DNA from: Pseudomonadota bacterium
Lineage (GTDB): Bacteria > Pseudomonadota > Gammaproteobacteria > Burkholderiales > Nitrosomonadaceae
DNA: 38,424 nucleotides
Assembly (NCBI GenBank): GCA_018241205.1
Contig: JAFEEI010000004.1
Coordinates: forward strand, 29,312 to 67,735
Reading direction: 5' to 3'
Shown: one piece after another, positions 1-9,779 of the stretch
How positions within the stretch are numbered: position 1 is the stretch's first letter
Layout: each line of letters starts with the position of its first letter
Notes under the pieces: model-generated
The model's input: the letters and a program-made list of their open reading frames with translations, nothing else
What the model was told of the DNA's origin: nothing
The model's database searches: none
Made by a program: the position numbers and the translations under genes

Positions 1-1
1 C

Positions 2-865
2 ATCATCCCGTCGATGCGCGGCGATCTGGTGAGCCGCCCGATTCATCAAGTCATGCAGGAAGCCGAGCATTTGGTCAATGCCGGTGTGAAAGAACTGTTG
101 ATCATTTCGCAGGATACCAGTGCCTATGGCGTTGACGTGAAATACCGCACCGGTTTCTGGCAGGGGCGGCCGGTCAAAACACGCCTGACTGAGCTGGCGC
201 AAGCGCTGGGCTCGCTGGGTGTCTGGGTGCGTCTGCACTATGTCTATCCGTATCCGCATGTCGATGAAGTGATTCCGTTGATGGCGGAAGGAAAAATCCT
301 GCCTTACCTGGACGTGCCATTTCAGCATGCTAATCCGCGCATTCTAAAAGCGATGAAACGCCCGGCCAATGCGGAAAATAATTTGGCCAGAATCCGGCAA
401 TGGCGCGAAGTTTGCCCCGATATCACCTTGCGCAGCACCTTCATTGCCGGTTTTCCAGGCGAAACCGAAGCGGAATTCGAGGAATTACTGGATTTTCTGC
501 GGGAAGCGCAATTGGATCGCGTGGGATGCTTCGCTTATTCTCCGGTGGAAGGTGCTGCGGCCAATCAGTTACCGGGTGCTGTGCCGGAAGAAATCAAGGA
601 AGACCGCCGCGCGCGCTTCATGCAACTGCAAGAGGAAATCAGCCGTCAGCGCCTGGCCACGAAAGTCGGTAAAACCATGACCGTGATGGTCGATCAGGTC
701 ACCGATGATGACGTAATTGCGCGCAGTAGCGCCGATGCACCGGAAATCGACGGATTGGTGTATGTGGAAGACGCCGGTGAGGTGCAGCCGGGCGATTTTA
801 TCGAAGTCGAGATTACCGATTCGGATACGCACGATCTGTTCGCGGCCGCAGTGACGCGGAATTGA
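2..865 (+). CDS. rimO: Ribosomal protein S12 methylthiotransferase RimO (3' part, 5' end outside the window)
   Basis: Radical-SAM enzyme that adds a methylthio group to the conserved aspartate of ribosomal protein S12. The reading frame is open from base 2, and the first residues ([13 protein letters not shown]) directly follow the place where the family has its CxxxCxxC iron-sulfur motif, so the N-terminal UPF0004 domain and the cysteines lie outside the window. What remains, about 287 residues, covers most of the radical-SAM barrel ([23 protein letters not shown]) and the C-terminal TRAM domain ([15 protein letters not shown]). The similarity to E. coli RimO is close and continuous. There is no sign of damage; the gene is only cut by the window edge. 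An internal ATG at 14 is not a plausible start. Confidence 0.96.
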   Translation: MIPSMRGDLVSRPIHQVMQEAEHLVNAGVKELLIISQDTSAYGVDVKYRTGFWQGRPVKTRLTELAQALGSLGVWVRLHYVYPYPHVDEVIPLMAEGKILPYLDVPFQHANPRILKAMKRPANAENNLARIRQWREVCPDITLRSTFIAGFPGETEAEFEELLDFLREAQLDRVGCFAYSPVEGAAANQLPGAVPEEIKEDRRARFMQLQEEISRQRLATKVGKTMTVMVDQVTDDDVIARSSADAPEIDGLVYVEDAGEVQPGDFIEVEITDSDTHDLFAAAVTRN

Positions 866-882
866 TTGTGCGCTTGGCGCCG

Positions 883-1500
883 TCAATAAAAAGACGGCAA
901 CGACATGCCCATCCACAGCATGACCAGAATGATCATCGCGATGCCGATGCCGATGATTCCAATGATCATGCCGATTAAAATAGTCAGACCGTCTCTGTTC
1001 AGAAGTCCGAGTGACATCACCAGAATTCCCCAGCCCGGTGAGAAATTGATCAGCGGGATTGGTAGCGCGATTGCCAAAGCGAAAACAAACGAAAAGAAGC
1101 CGATAATCCGTTCCCAGGTATGTACGCTGATATAGGTAATGCGCGGCTGCATGCGTTCTTCGATTTTCTTCAGCCAAGGATTTGCTTTAGCCAGTATTTT
1201 TTCAAGCGTGCTGCGTTTGATGTGTTTTCCTTCCAGCCAAGCAGGCAGCCAAGGGGCGCGCATGCCCAGAATCATTTGCGTCGAGAAAATGAACAGCGGA
1301 ATTGAGAAAACCGTGGTGTAACCGGGTGGGACGGGAATGGGAAGACAGATGGGTACTGCGGCGATGGCCATCAGAATGCCGAATCCGCGTTCATGCAGTG
1401 CATGCTTGATTTCGCCGACGGATATTACCTCGTTTTTATTTTCAACGACGGCAATAGCCAGAAATTCGGAAGTAGGGCGTTCTTTTTCCTTGACTGTCAT
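883..1500 (-). CDS. ExoD-family integral membrane protein
   Basis: A 205-residue hydrophobic protein of the ExoD (exopolysaccharide synthesis) family. The family is named after a Rhizobium gene affecting exopolysaccharide and alkali tolerance; its molecular function is not settled. Visible features are the early family-like segment around GEIKHALHERGFG, a proline-rich first membrane segment (AVPICLPIPVPPGYTTVFSIP), the motif LGMRAPWLP, and two or three further hydrophobic segments (FVFALAIALPIPLINFSPGWG and the C-terminal IGMIIGIIGIGIAMIILVML). The gene is convergent with rimO (17-base gap) and has no operon partner in the window. An ORF on the opposite strand over the same bases is a shadow of this gene. 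Confidence 0.8.
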   Translation of the reverse strand: MTVKEKERPTSEFLAIAVVENKNEVISVGEIKHALHERGFGILMAIAAVPICLPIPVPPGYTTVFSIPLFIFSTQMILGMRAPWLPAWLEGKHIKRSTLEKILAKANPWLKKIEERMQPRITYISVHTWERIIGFFSFVFALAIALPIPLINFSPGWGILVMSLGLLNRDGLTILIGMIIGIIGIGIAMIILVMLWMGMSLPSFY

Positions 1501-1637
1501 GGGTGACTCCCGTTGTCAGATTGTTATCCATAGTATCGGGTAAACAACAAATAAACTAATACTCGTCGTTGGAGAGTCAAGTCATGAAAAGATTCTGTGG
1601 TGGAATCACAACAGCGTATCCCGATTGATACATCCGG

Positions 1638-2861
1638 TTATTCGTAGCGCAAGGCATCGACCGGTTTAAGCGAGGCCGCTTTTTTGGCCGGATAAAAGCC
1701 GAAAAATATCCCGACCGCGGATGAAAATAAAAAAGCCAATCCGACCATGCCGGCGGTAATCACAATCAACATATCGGCCACCTGGCTGACGATCCATGCA
1801 CCGCCGATACCCAACACTAAGCCGATCACCCCGCCCATGATGCAGATTACGATCGCTTCGAGCAGGAATTGCGTGAGAATGGCCCGCTGATCGGCGCCGA
1901 TCGCCATGCGAATGCCGATTTCACGCGTGCGCTCGGTCACCGACACCAGCATGATATTCATAATGCCGATGCCGCCGACCAGCAGCGATACCGATGCAAT
2001 CGCACCCAGCACGATCGACATGATCTTGGCGGCATCGGTTGCTACATCCGCAATCGCGGTCAAATTGCGCACGGTGAAATCGTTTTCCTTACCTTTGGCG
2101 ATACGGTGACGCTGGCGCAGCAGTTGGGTGATTTCTATTTCGGCGATATCCATATCTGAGGCCGATTTGCCTTGCACCAGCATGTAGCGGATAGAACCGG
2201 GGAACTGATTGCCGGTAATCTGGCGTTCGCTGGTGGTGATGGGGATAAGCACGGTGTCGTCCTGATCGCGCCCGGTCAAACTTTGCCCTTTCGCCATCAA
2301 GACGCCGACCACCACAAAAGGCCGGTTGGTGATACGGATCGTTTTACCAATCGGTTCTTCATCGCCAAACAGGTTCTTGGCCGTCACGGAACCCAGCACC
2401 ACTACGCGCGCCGCCGAGCGCAGATCGGATTCGGTAAACGCCGTGCCCGAGTCCATTTTCCAGTTACCCACGGTAAAATAATTAGGCGTGGTACCGGTAA
2501 TGATCGTGCTCCAATTTTTCGCCGCGTAATTGAGCTGTACGGTACCGGTGGTGACCGGTGCGGTGGCGCTGACGGACGATAACTCGGCAATGGCGTACGC
2601 GTCGTTGATCGTCAACGTTCTGACGCTGCCGCTGCCGAAGCTGAATCCGCCGGACGACGTGGCGCCCGGCACCACGAGAAACAAATTGCTGCCCATCGCC
2701 GCGATGGTTTCATTGATCTTGGTGCGCGCGCCTTGCCCGATGGACAGCATTAAAACCACGGCGGCCACGCCGATGATCATGCCCAGCATCGTCAAACCGG
2801 TGCGCAGGCGGTTTTGCCGTAGCGCGCGCAATGCTTCGCCGATGATCGTCAAAAAATTCAT
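1638..2861 (-). CDS. MacB-type ABC transporter permease
   Basis: The 407-residue membrane component of a MacB/FtsX-type ABC transporter. It has one N-terminal membrane segment (RTGLTMLGMIIGVAAVVLML), a large periplasmic MacB_PCD domain (about residues 45-250), and three C-terminal segments that form the FtsX domain, including the family signature VTERTREIGIRMAIGA. The C-terminus (PVDALRYE) is typical. These transporters couple cytoplasmic ATP hydrolysis to movements in the periplasm that drive substrates through an outer-membrane channel such as TolC. In canonical MacB the ATPase and permease are fused; here they are separate neighbouring genes. The gene is third in an operon with the ATPase and adaptor. 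The substrate cannot be read from sequence; a macrolide, peptide or lipid is possible. Confidence 0.9.
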   Translation of the reverse strand: MNFLTIIGEALRALRQNRLRTGLTMLGMIIGVAAVVLMLSIGQGARTKINETIAAMGSNLFLVVPGATSSGGFSFGSGSVRTLTINDAYAIAELSSVSATAPVTTGTVQLNYAAKNWSTIITGTTPNYFTVGNWKMDSGTAFTESDLRSAARVVVLGSVTAKNLFGDEEPIGKTIRITNRPFVVVGVLMAKGQSLTGRDQDDTVLIPITTSERQITGNQFPGSIRYMLVQGKSASDMDIAEIEITQLLRQRHRIAKGKENDFTVRNLTAIADVATDAAKIMSIVLGAIASVSLLVGGIGIMNIMLVSVTERTREIGIRMAIGADQRAILTQFLLEAIVICIMGGVIGLVLGIGGAWIVSQVADMLIVITAGMVGLAFLFSSAVGIFFGFYPAKKAASLKPVDALRYE

Positions 2862-2879
2862 AGTGTCACACCGGATTGC

Positions 2880-3641
2880 TCATAAAGTTTCCGCCAGCAC
2901 GGCTGCATCTGCATTATTACGCTGATCCACGACGATACGGCCGTCCTTCAGGCGGATCAGACGCTTCGCATAGGCCGCGACATCATCTTCATGCGTCACC
3001 AGCACGATGGTCATACCTTGATCTCGGTTCAGTTGTTCAAACAATTGCATGATTTCGCGGCTGGTTTGCGTATCCAGATTGCCGGTAGGTTCGTCAGCTA
3101 GAATCAGTGGCGGCCGGTTGACCAAGGCGCGGCTGATCGCGACGCGTTGCTGCTGGCCGCCGGAAAGTTGATTCGGCAGGTGCATGGCAAAATTTTCCAG
3201 CCCGGTGCGGCGCAGCAATTCCAGTGCTTGCTGGCGGCTTTGCGAGCGGCTGGCGCCGGCGTAGAGCAGCGGTGTGGCGACATTATCCAGCGCGGTCATG
3301 CGTTTGAGCAGATTGAAGCCCTGAAACACGAAGCCGATGCGTTGATTGCGGATATGCGCCAATTCGTTGCCCGACAAAGCAGCCACGTTTTTCCCGGCAA
3401 GCCAATACGATCCGCTAGTGGGCGTATCCAGACAGCCCAGAATATTCATCAGCGTGGATTTGCCGGATCCGGAATGTCCCATGATGGCGGTAAATTCGCC
3501 CTGATTGATCGTCAGGTTGATATCGAATAAGACTTGATTGGAAATGGTGCTGCCGTTGGCATCCTGCAGGCTGTAGCTCTTGCACAGATCCTCGATCTGA
3601 ATGAGCACATTGGGTGCGGGTGCAGCCTGAATCGCAGACAT
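2880..3641 (-). CDS. ABC transporter ATP-binding protein, MacB/LolD type
   Basis: A 253-residue cytoplasmic ATPase that powers the neighbouring permease. All nucleotide-binding motifs are intact: Walker [10 protein letters not shown] (residues 55-63), Q-loop VFQGFNLL, signature LSGGQQQR (159-166), Walker B LILADEP (179-185) and the H-loop VTHE. The spacing and the LKDGRIV ending are those of the MacB/LolD/FtsE subgroup. Its ATG shares one base with the stop codon of the upstream adaptor gene (TGATG), so the two are very likely translationally coupled. The permease follows after 18 bases. About 20 residues precede the first conserved beta strand; a shorter start cannot be excluded, but the overlap supports this one. 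Confidence 0.93.
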   Translation of the reverse strand: MSAIQAAPAPNVLIQIEDLCKSYSLQDANGSTISNQVLFDINLTINQGEFTAIMGHSGSGKSTLMNILGCLDTPTSGSYWLAGKNVAALSGNELAHIRNQRIGFVFQGFNLLKRMTALDNVATPLLYAGASRSQSRQQALELLRRTGLENFAMHLPNQLSGGQQQRVAISRALVNRPPLILADEPTGNLDTQTSREIMQLFEQLNRDQGMTIVLVTHEDDVAAYAKRLIRLKDGRIVVDQRNNADAAVLAETL

Positions 3642-4786
3642 CAGAACATCCTCAGCTTGAATTTGTTGTCTGATTCTTTCTTATCCGCTACTTCGCTGAT
3701 GATGACTTTATCGCCCGGTTTAATTTCGCTGCCGGTGATCTCGGTGTAATTCCCATCGGTGATCCCTGTGGTCACATGGACCGGTTCCGGACGATCCTGC
3801 GATAACAGGTATAGCGTGGCTTGATTCGGCACCCGGGCTGTTTTGCCGCTTTCAGCCGATTCGGCATCTTTAGGCTGATAGCGCAGCGCCGCGTTGGGCG
3901 CGCGTAAAACATCGTTTCTTTGCATGACGATGAAATTGATGTTAGCTGTCATGCCGGGCAGCAATGCGCCGTCGGCGTTGTCGACCATGGCGACGACGTT
4001 ATACGTGACGACATTTTCTTGAATGGTCGGATTGAGCCGGATTTGTTTGACTTTACCGACAAATTTGCGCTGCTGGAAAGCATCGACGGTAAAGTTGATC
4101 AGTTGATCGATATGCAGTTGGCCGATATCGGCTTCCGCGACGCTGATATTCACTTGCATCTGGCGCAGATCCTGAGCGATTTGAAACAACGTCGGCGTTT
4201 GAAAATTGGCCGCAACCGTCTGGCCGATGTCGACATCCCGGGCGATAACCACACCGGAAATCGGCGAACGGATCACGCTGTAGTTGAGATTGGCTTGGTC
4301 GCGTTCGACTTGCGCTTTACTGATGGCCACTTGAGCACGTGCCGTTTCCGCCTCTTGCTCGGCGATTTCCAGCGCTTCTGGTGAAATGAAATTCTTTTCT
4401 TTTAACAAGCGCTGGCGTTTCAACTTGCTGTCAGCAATTTTTGCCGCGGTTTGCGCGCTGAGCAGATTAGCCTTGGATTGGTGCAGTTGCGCGCGCAATA
4501 AAGCCGGGTCGAGCTCGGCCAGCACTTGGTTGATTTCCACATGATCGTTATAGTCGGCGTGCAACTTTGCCACGGTGCCGGAAACCTGAGTGCCGACATT
4601 GACCAAAATCACCGGCGTTAATGTACCGTTAGCCGATATGGTTTGGATGATGTCGCCGCGCTCGATAGTCCGGGTTTTGTATTGACCGGCTTTGGATTCT
4701 TTTTTGCCGCTGCTGTACCAGAATGCGGCCGCTGCGATAATTATGATGAGGACTAGGAGAATTTTCCGGGAGTTGATAGTGCGCAT
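3641..4786 (-). CDS. MacA/HlyD-type periplasmic adaptor subunit
   Basis: A 381-residue membrane fusion protein. An N-terminal membrane anchor (ILLVLIIIIAAAAFWY, about residues 9-24) is followed by a biotinyl-lipoyl-like half (VNVGTQVSGTVAKLHADYND), a long alpha-helical hairpin rich in A, Q, E and K (about 100-170), the second lipoyl half (SPISGVVIARDVDIGQTV) and beta-barrel/membrane-proximal domains. This is the standard MacA order. The protein bridges the inner-membrane permease to an outer-membrane channel; no channel gene is present here, so a TolC encoded elsewhere is presumably used. It is first in the adaptor-ATPase-permease operon, and the stop codon overlaps the ATPase start by one base. 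Confidence 0.93.
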   Translation of the reverse strand: MRTINSRKILLVLIIIIAAAAFWYSSGKKESKAGQYKTRTIERGDIIQTISANGTLTPVILVNVGTQVSGTVAKLHADYNDHVEINQVLAELDPALLRAQLHQSKANLLSAQTAAKIADSKLKRQRLLKEKNFISPEALEIAEQEAETARAQVAISKAQVERDQANLNYSVIRSPISGVVIARDVDIGQTVAANFQTPTLFQIAQDLRQMQVNISVAEADIGQLHIDQLINFTVDAFQQRKFVGKVKQIRLNPTIQENVVTYNVVAMVDNADGALLPGMTANINFIVMQRNDVLRAPNAALRYQPKDAESAESGKTARVPNQATLYLLSQDRPEPVHVTTGITDGNYTEITGSEIKPGDKVIISEVADKKESDNKFKLRMF

Positions 4787-4860
4787 GCAACGATACGTTT
4801 AATAATGATCAAAGGATTTCATGATACGTTAATTGCCGGCCGGGAAACGGTTCCGGACAC

Positions 4861-6375
4861 TTATTTTTCTTTTTCCTCTTCTTCGACGAGCGCTTTCATC
4901 TGTTTCAGACGCGCTTCGATGCTCGACAGCTGATAAAAGTTGCCATTATCGCTTTGCAGTGCAATTTTCAATTGGTCCGCGGCGGCTTTGAAGTGGTTTT
5001 TGAAAAAATACACTTCCGCCAGCGCGCGATGCTCGAGCATTTTGTTGCCGAGCAACGAGTAGCATTGCGCCTGCAAGTTGTACAGTTTCGGGTCGTTCTG
5101 AATCGATTGCAGTTGTTTGTTGATAAATTCCAGTGCCGTTTCGGTCTGTTTGTTTTGTATTAGCGCATTGGCGTAGCCGTGGATCAGCGCGCGGTACTGC
5201 GGATAAACTTTCAATGCGGTTTTGTAGGTCGTGTACGCATCGGCGGTTTTTCCGTTGGCCAGCTTCACGTTGGCGGACAACGTTTCGATCATTGCACCGG
5301 CGATGATGTTTTTATGCTCAACCTGGATGGTTCTCCCCAGCGGGTGATTGATCAAAGCGGCTGACGCGGAATCGCCATGCAGCAATTCGTATAAATGCGC
5401 CAGCTCGTTGTTTGCCTGCTTGTATTTCTTATTGCGCAACAGTGCATGAATGTAGCCGTACTGCTCAACGGCTTCGTTGGCGTAGCGTTTCTCATCCAGG
5501 CGGATTTTGAATTGCGCCACGGCGTCGTGCGGTTTGCCCTGGTACGCGCGCAGTTTGGCGCGTACCAGTAAAAAGTCGATACTGTCGGGCACCTGACGGT
5601 AAGGCATCTCGCGCGTGCGATTCTGGATGTCGGCAATACGCTCGTACGTGATCGGGTGCGTGCGCAAGTAGGAAGGCGCGCCGTTTTCATAAAAACGCCC
5701 GGCTCTTTGTAAACGATCGAAGAACGTGGTCATTCCTTGCGGATCGAATCCCGCATCCAGCAGGATATTCAGACCGATCCGGTCGGCTTCCTTTTCGTGA
5801 TTACGGGTGAAATCCAGCTTCGATTGGATCATACTGGCTTGCGAAGTAATCAAAACCGCTTGGCTGGCCTGCGGATTGTTGGAACGCGCGGCGACAATCG
5901 CCGCAGCCAGTGCGGCCAGCATTTTGACCATATCGTATTTTTGCGATGCGATCATGCGCGCCAGATGCTTTTGCGTCACATGCGCAATTTCATGCGCCAT
6001 CACCGCCGCCAATTCGGATTCGCTTTGTGCCGCAATGATCAACCCGCTATTGAATCCCATGAATCCGCCCGGTAAAGCGAACGCATTGATCGACGGATCT
6101 TCCACCGCGAAAAATTCGAATAACTGATTCGCATCGGCCTCCTCGGAATTGACGATCAGGCGCTGGCCGAGATTGCTCAGATAGCTGGCGATCTCCGGAT
6201 CATCCATATAACTCGGATCGGCGCGGATTTGCCGCATGATCTTTAAACCGAGCTGGCGTTCTTCATGCGCCGATATGGTGGCGCGCGAAACATCGCCCAG
6301 ATTGGGCAGCTCGTGCGCCAAGGCGCTTACAGGAAATGTAAGTGATAGTGCAATTATCAAGCAGATCAATTTCAT
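4861..6375 (-). CDS. bepA: BepA-like periplasmic M48 metalloprotease with TPR domain
   Basis: A 504-residue secreted zinc protease resembling BepA (YfgC), which in E. coli assists or degrades outer-membrane barrel proteins such as LptD at the BAM complex. A signal peptide ends near SALA-H (residue 20). The zinc motif HEIAH (H128, E129, H132) is intact, with the glutamate-containing EKEAD segment at about 194-198 and a later THP histidine (H240) like the His switch of E. coli BepA. The region from about residue 255 to the end is helical and TPR-like (for example AVEQYGYIHALLRNKKYKQA), ending in a charged EEEEKEK tail. The gene stands alone between the efflux operon and nadE, on the same strand as both. 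The orthology to BepA is inferred from architecture. Confidence 0.88.
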   Translation of the reverse strand: MKLICLIIALSLTFPVSALAHELPNLGDVSRATISAHEERQLGLKIMRQIRADPSYMDDPEIASYLSNLGQRLIVNSEEADANQLFEFFAVEDPSINAFALPGGFMGFNSGLIIAAQSESELAAVMAHEIAHVTQKHLARMIASQKYDMVKMLAALAAAIVAARSNNPQASQAVLITSQASMIQSKLDFTRNHEKEADRIGLNILLDAGFDPQGMTTFFDRLQRAGRFYENGAPSYLRTHPITYERIADIQNRTREMPYRQVPDSIDFLLVRAKLRAYQGKPHDAVAQFKIRLDEKRYANEAVEQYGYIHALLRNKKYKQANNELAHLYELLHGDSASAALINHPLGRTIQVEHKNIIAGAMIETLSANVKLANGKTADAYTTYKTALKVYPQYRALIHGYANALIQNKQTETALEFINKQLQSIQNDPKLYNLQAQCYSLLGNKMLEHRALAEVYFFKNHFKAAADQLKIALQSDNGNFYQLSSIEARLKQMKALVEEEEKEK

Positions 6376-6412
6376 GGCAATAGGATAGCGATTTATTATT
6401 CAAGTTCCAGTG

Positions 6413-8047
6413 CTATCGCGCATTTGCCGGTGATAATAAATTTCGATACCCGGATGTGACCGGGTAACGCCATGCCGTGCCGAAATCGTAGCGCGTGATG
6501 CGGATGCCCGGCGGGGATTGGCGGCGTTTGTATTCATTTTTATGGATCAGACTGATGACTTTCATTACCGTGGTTTCGTCATACTGCAACGCGATAATTT
6601 CCGCCGGGGAACAGTTCTTTTCAACGTACGCTTCGATGATGGCATCCAAAATTTCATACGGCGGCAAGCTATCCTGATCGGTTTGGTCGGCGCGCAGTTC
6701 GGCGGACGGCGCGCGCTGAATGATGCGCTCCGGAATGACGCGCTGGATGCGGTTGCGGTATTCGCATAACCGGTACACCAGTGTTTTGCTGACGTCTTTC
6801 AGCACCGCAAAACCGCCCGCCATGTCGCCGTAGAGCGTGCAATAACCGACCGCCAATTCGGATTTATTACCGGTCGTCAGTACCAGCGCACCGGTTTGGT
6901 TGGATAGCGCCATCAGCAAAGTGCCGCGTATGCGCGCTTGCAGATTCTCCGGCATGGTGGTCGATGCGGCGGCGTCCGGGGAAATGCCGAAAGCGCTTTC
7001 GATGGTGGTCAGATAATGATCAAATAACGATTGAATACCGCATTCGTAGTGTTTTGCACCGAGCAAGTTCACCATTTCGCTGGCATCTTCCCGGCTGATA
7101 TCCGCAGTGTACTGCGACGGCATCATGACGGTTGTCACGCTGTCCGCGCCCAGCGCATCGACCGCAATCGCCAGCGTCAATGCCGAATCGATGCCGCCGG
7201 AAAGCCCCAGAATGATGCCGGGAAAACCATTTTTCCGCACGTAATCTTTCACTCCCAGACACAATGCCTGATAAACGCTGGCAATCGCGGATTGCGCAGC
7301 CGGTAGATTGGTTTTCACCGGTTGTTTATCGTGAATCTCGATCAATTCAATGGTTTCGGCAAATTCCGCCGCTTGCTGCGTGAGCTCACCTTGTCTGTTC
7401 ATGGTGAAGGATGCGCCGTCAAAAACCAGTTCATCTTGTCCGCCAACCAGGTTGACGTGAATTACCGGGATGCCGGTACGTGTGACGATGCGGTGCGAGA
7501 TTTGATAGCGAGAGACTTGTTTGCCGATATGGAAAGCCGATGCGCTGAGTACCAGTAGAATATCGGGATTGCCGTAAGCGGCTGCATCGGGCAATCCTTC
7601 CAGCCAAAAATCGGCGCAAACCGCGATGCCGAATGTTATCCCGCCAAGCTCGAAAATGCAGGGCGCAGTGCCGCTATCGAAGTAATAATGCTCATTAAAA
7701 AATGGGGAGGCACTGAGGATTCTTTTGTGATAACGGTGCAGGATTTCGCCGTCGCGAATTACCGTAGCGGCGTTGTAGAGCTTGCCATCCTGAAAGTGCG
7801 GGTGACCGACGATCACCGTGATGCCATGAATCGCTCCGGCCAGCTCCATCAAAGCCTGCTGACACGCGCGGCAAAAAGCTTCACGAAGTAAAAGATCGGC
7901 GGGCGGATAGCCGCAAAGCGCCAGTTCCGGCGTGGCAACTAATTCAGCACCCGCTTGTTTGGCTTGTTTCGTTGCTGCCAGAATTTTTGCGGCATTGCCG
8001 CTGATATCGCCGACGGTGCAGTTGATTTGAGCGATTGCGATGCGCAT
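6413..8047 (-). CDS. nadE: Glutamine-dependent NAD+ synthetase
   Basis: A 544-residue cytoplasmic enzyme that makes NAD+ from deamido-NAD+, ATP and glutamine. The N-terminal half is a nitrilase-type glutaminase with the Glu-Lys-Cys triad visible in TPELALCGYPP, YHKRILS and FGIAVCADFWLE. The C-terminal half is the synthetase, with the ATP-pyrophosphatase P-loop SGGIDS (about residues 283-288) and the conserved segments TGNKSELAVGYCTLYGDMAGG and KRRQSPPGIRI. The length matches the bacterial two-domain form. A phosphohexomutase gene lies 26 bases upstream on the same strand, so co-transcription is plausible although the functions are unrelated. Confidence 0.97.
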   Translation of the reverse strand: MRIAIAQINCTVGDISGNAAKILAATKQAKQAGAELVATPELALCGYPPADLLLREAFCRACQQALMELAGAIHGITVIVGHPHFQDGKLYNAATVIRDGEILHRYHKRILSASPFFNEHYYFDSGTAPCIFELGGITFGIAVCADFWLEGLPDAAAYGNPDILLVLSASAFHIGKQVSRYQISHRIVTRTGIPVIHVNLVGGQDELVFDGASFTMNRQGELTQQAAEFAETIELIEIHDKQPVKTNLPAAQSAIASVYQALCLGVKDYVRKNGFPGIILGLSGGIDSALTLAIAVDALGADSVTTVMMPSQYTADISREDASEMVNLLGAKHYECGIQSLFDHYLTTIESAFGISPDAAASTTMPENLQARIRGTLLMALSNQTGALVLTTGNKSELAVGYCTLYGDMAGGFAVLKDVSKTLVYRLCEYRNRIQRVIPERIIQRAPSAELRADQTDQDSLPPYEILDAIIEAYVEKNCSPAEIIALQYDETTVMKVISLIHKNEYKRRQSPPGIRITRYDFGTAWRYPVTSGYRNLLSPANAR

Positions 8048-8073
8048 CGTGGGGGCAAAGCCGCGATCGCGAA

Positions 8074-9450
8074 CTAGAAAGGCAGTTGCGTGTCCGGTTT
8101 GGCTTGCAGGATATTGCGGCGGAAATCTTCCTGAATGCGCTGCAGCGCGGCCTGATTATCGGCTTCGAAGCGCAGCACGACAACCGGCGTGGTGTTGGAG
8201 GCGCGCGCCAGGCCGAAGCCATCGGAGTATTCGACCCGCAAACCGTCGATGGTGATCACTTGCTGCGGGTTATCGAATGCGGCGTTTTTCTGCAATTGCG
8301 CGATCAATGCGTGATTTTCACCTTCCGCCGTGCGTACCTGCAATTCCGGCGTGTTGAGACTGTCGGGAAGGTTTTTCAGCGTGGCGGTGATGTCTTGCTC
8401 GCGGCTCAGTAGCTCCAGCAAGCGCGCTCCGGCGTATAATCCGTCGTCGAAGCCATACCAGCGTTCTTTAAAAAATAGATGTCCGCTCATTTCCCCGGCC
8501 AATAACGCTTTTTCTTCGATGAGCTTGGATTTGATGAACGAATGGCCGGTTTTCCACATCACCGGCGTGCCGCCGTGCTGACGGATCCACAGTGCCAGAT
8601 TACGTGTGCATTTGACGTCGAAAATGATTTTTCCGCCGGGATTGCGCGACAGCACGTCGGCGGCGAATAGCATCAGTTGCCGGTCGGCATTGATGATATG
8701 GCCATCCTTGGTGACGATGCCGAGCCGGTCGCCGTCGCCGTCGAATGCCAAGCCGATTTCCGCATCGGTCGTTTGCAGGGCTTGAATGACATCGTGCAGA
8801 TTATCCGGTACGGAAGGGTCGGGGTGGTGGTTGGGAAAAGAACCGTCGACGTCGCAGAACAATTCGGTTACCTGGCAACCCAAGCCGCGGTAAAGCGCCG
8901 GTGCATAAGCGCCCGCTACGCCGTTGCCGCAATCGACCACAATTTTGATCGGGCGCGCCAATTTGATATCGCCGGTAATCCGCTGCAAATAGGTTGCGGC
9001 GATGGTGTGTTCGGAATAACCGCCCGCGCCATGCGTCAGATCGTTATTTTCGATACGCAGGCGCAGCGCCTGGATAGTTTCCGCCGCCAGCGTCTGGCCG
9101 CCCAGCACGATCTTGAAACCGTTGTATTCCGGTGGATTGTGGCTGCCGGTAACCATCACACCGGAATATTGGCACAATTCGTGTGCGGCGAAATAGAGCA
9201 TGGGTGTCGCTACCATGCCGACATCCACCACATCGATCCCGCTTTTGCGGATGCCGCGCGCCAGTGCTTGCGACAGCTCGGTTCCGGACAAACGGCCGTC
9301 GCGGCCGATGGCGATAGCAGTCAGGTTTCTTGTGCGTGCTTCGGAACCGATGGCGTGACCGATTTTTTCGACATTTTCCGCAGTGATCGTTTTGCCGACA
9401 ATACCGCGGATGTCGTACGCTTTGAAAATTTCATGAGGAATGGCTGGCAT
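8074..9450 (-). CDS. Phosphomannomutase/phosphoglucomutase (AlgC/ManB type)
   Basis: A 458-residue alpha-D-phosphohexomutase that interconverts hexose 6- and 1-phosphates for nucleotide-sugar, LPS and exopolysaccharide synthesis. It starts with the canonical FKAYDIRG segment, has the phosphoserine loop TGSHNPPEYNG (S103 is the phosphorylated residue), the metal loop DGDGDR, the sugar-binding GEMSGH loop, and a C-terminal domain with RASNTTPVVVLRFEA. The length fits the bifunctional PMM/PGM of proteobacteria, but whether both sugars are used cannot be told from sequence. It lies upstream of nadE on the same strand. Confidence 0.94.
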   Translation of the reverse strand: MPAIPHEIFKAYDIRGIVGKTITAENVEKIGHAIGSEARTRNLTAIAIGRDGRLSGTELSQALARGIRKSGIDVVDVGMVATPMLYFAAHELCQYSGVMVTGSHNPPEYNGFKIVLGGQTLAAETIQALRLRIENNDLTHGAGGYSEHTIAATYLQRITGDIKLARPIKIVVDCGNGVAGAYAPALYRGLGCQVTELFCDVDGSFPNHHPDPSVPDNLHDVIQALQTTDAEIGLAFDGDGDRLGIVTKDGHIINADRQLMLFAADVLSRNPGGKIIFDVKCTRNLALWIRQHGGTPVMWKTGHSFIKSKLIEEKALLAGEMSGHLFFKERWYGFDDGLYAGARLLELLSREQDITATLKNLPDSLNTPELQVRTAEGENHALIAQLQKNAAFDNPQQVITIDGLRVEYSDGFGLARASNTTPVVVLRFEADNQAALQRIQEDFRRNILQAKPDTQLPF

Positions 9451-9551
9451 AGGTTAATCGTCCGAAAGAAAGAGTGTTGATAAAACGCGATCCACCATCA
9501 TTGATTCATCGCGATCGCTGGAACGCAAGTTTGCGCGGAAATCAACCGGCT

Positions 9552-9755
9552 TTAATGATGCCCTGCAACAGCACCGCCTTTCAGCGTGTAATGTGTGCCG
9601 CAGTAGGGACAGAGCGCCTCGCCGGTGGCTTCGATAGGGAGAAAAATCCGCGGATGGGTATTCCATAGCATCATCGCCGGTGTCGGGCAGTGCAACGGCA
9701 AATCGTCGGCGGTAATTTCGATTTCTCGTGCTTTATTATTGCTTTGCTGATTCAT
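9552..9755 (-). CDS. Small zinc-finger (CHCC) domain protein
   Basis: A 67-residue protein of the zf-CHCC family, related to the zinc-binding part of mitochondrial complex I subunit NDUFS6. The probable ligands are C23 (LHCP), H34 (NTHP) and the CPYC pair C49/C52, followed by GTHYTLKGG. The role in bacteria is not established; a link to respiratory complex I is only an analogy. It is encoded directly downstream of ilvE with a gap of 24 bases on the same strand, a pairing I recall as common in betaproteobacteria, so the two are probably co-transcribed. Confidence 0.85.
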   Translation of the reverse strand: MNQQSNNKAREIEITADDLPLHCPTPAMMLWNTHPRIFLPIEATGEALCPYCGTHYTLKGGAVAGHH

Positions 9756-9779
9756 AACGATAACTCCAATGTGACGGTA

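Noticed and set aside
569..1177. Long antisense reading frame across the rimO 3' end and the ExoD-like gene
   Set aside because: It overlaps two well-supported genes, has no family resemblance and has a composition typical of a shadow frame.
1584..1628. A 14-codon frame (MKRFCGGITTAYPD) with a good ribosome-binding site GGAGAG
   Set aside because: Too short to distinguish from chance, no attenuator-like structure was seen, and the next downstream gene is on the other strand.
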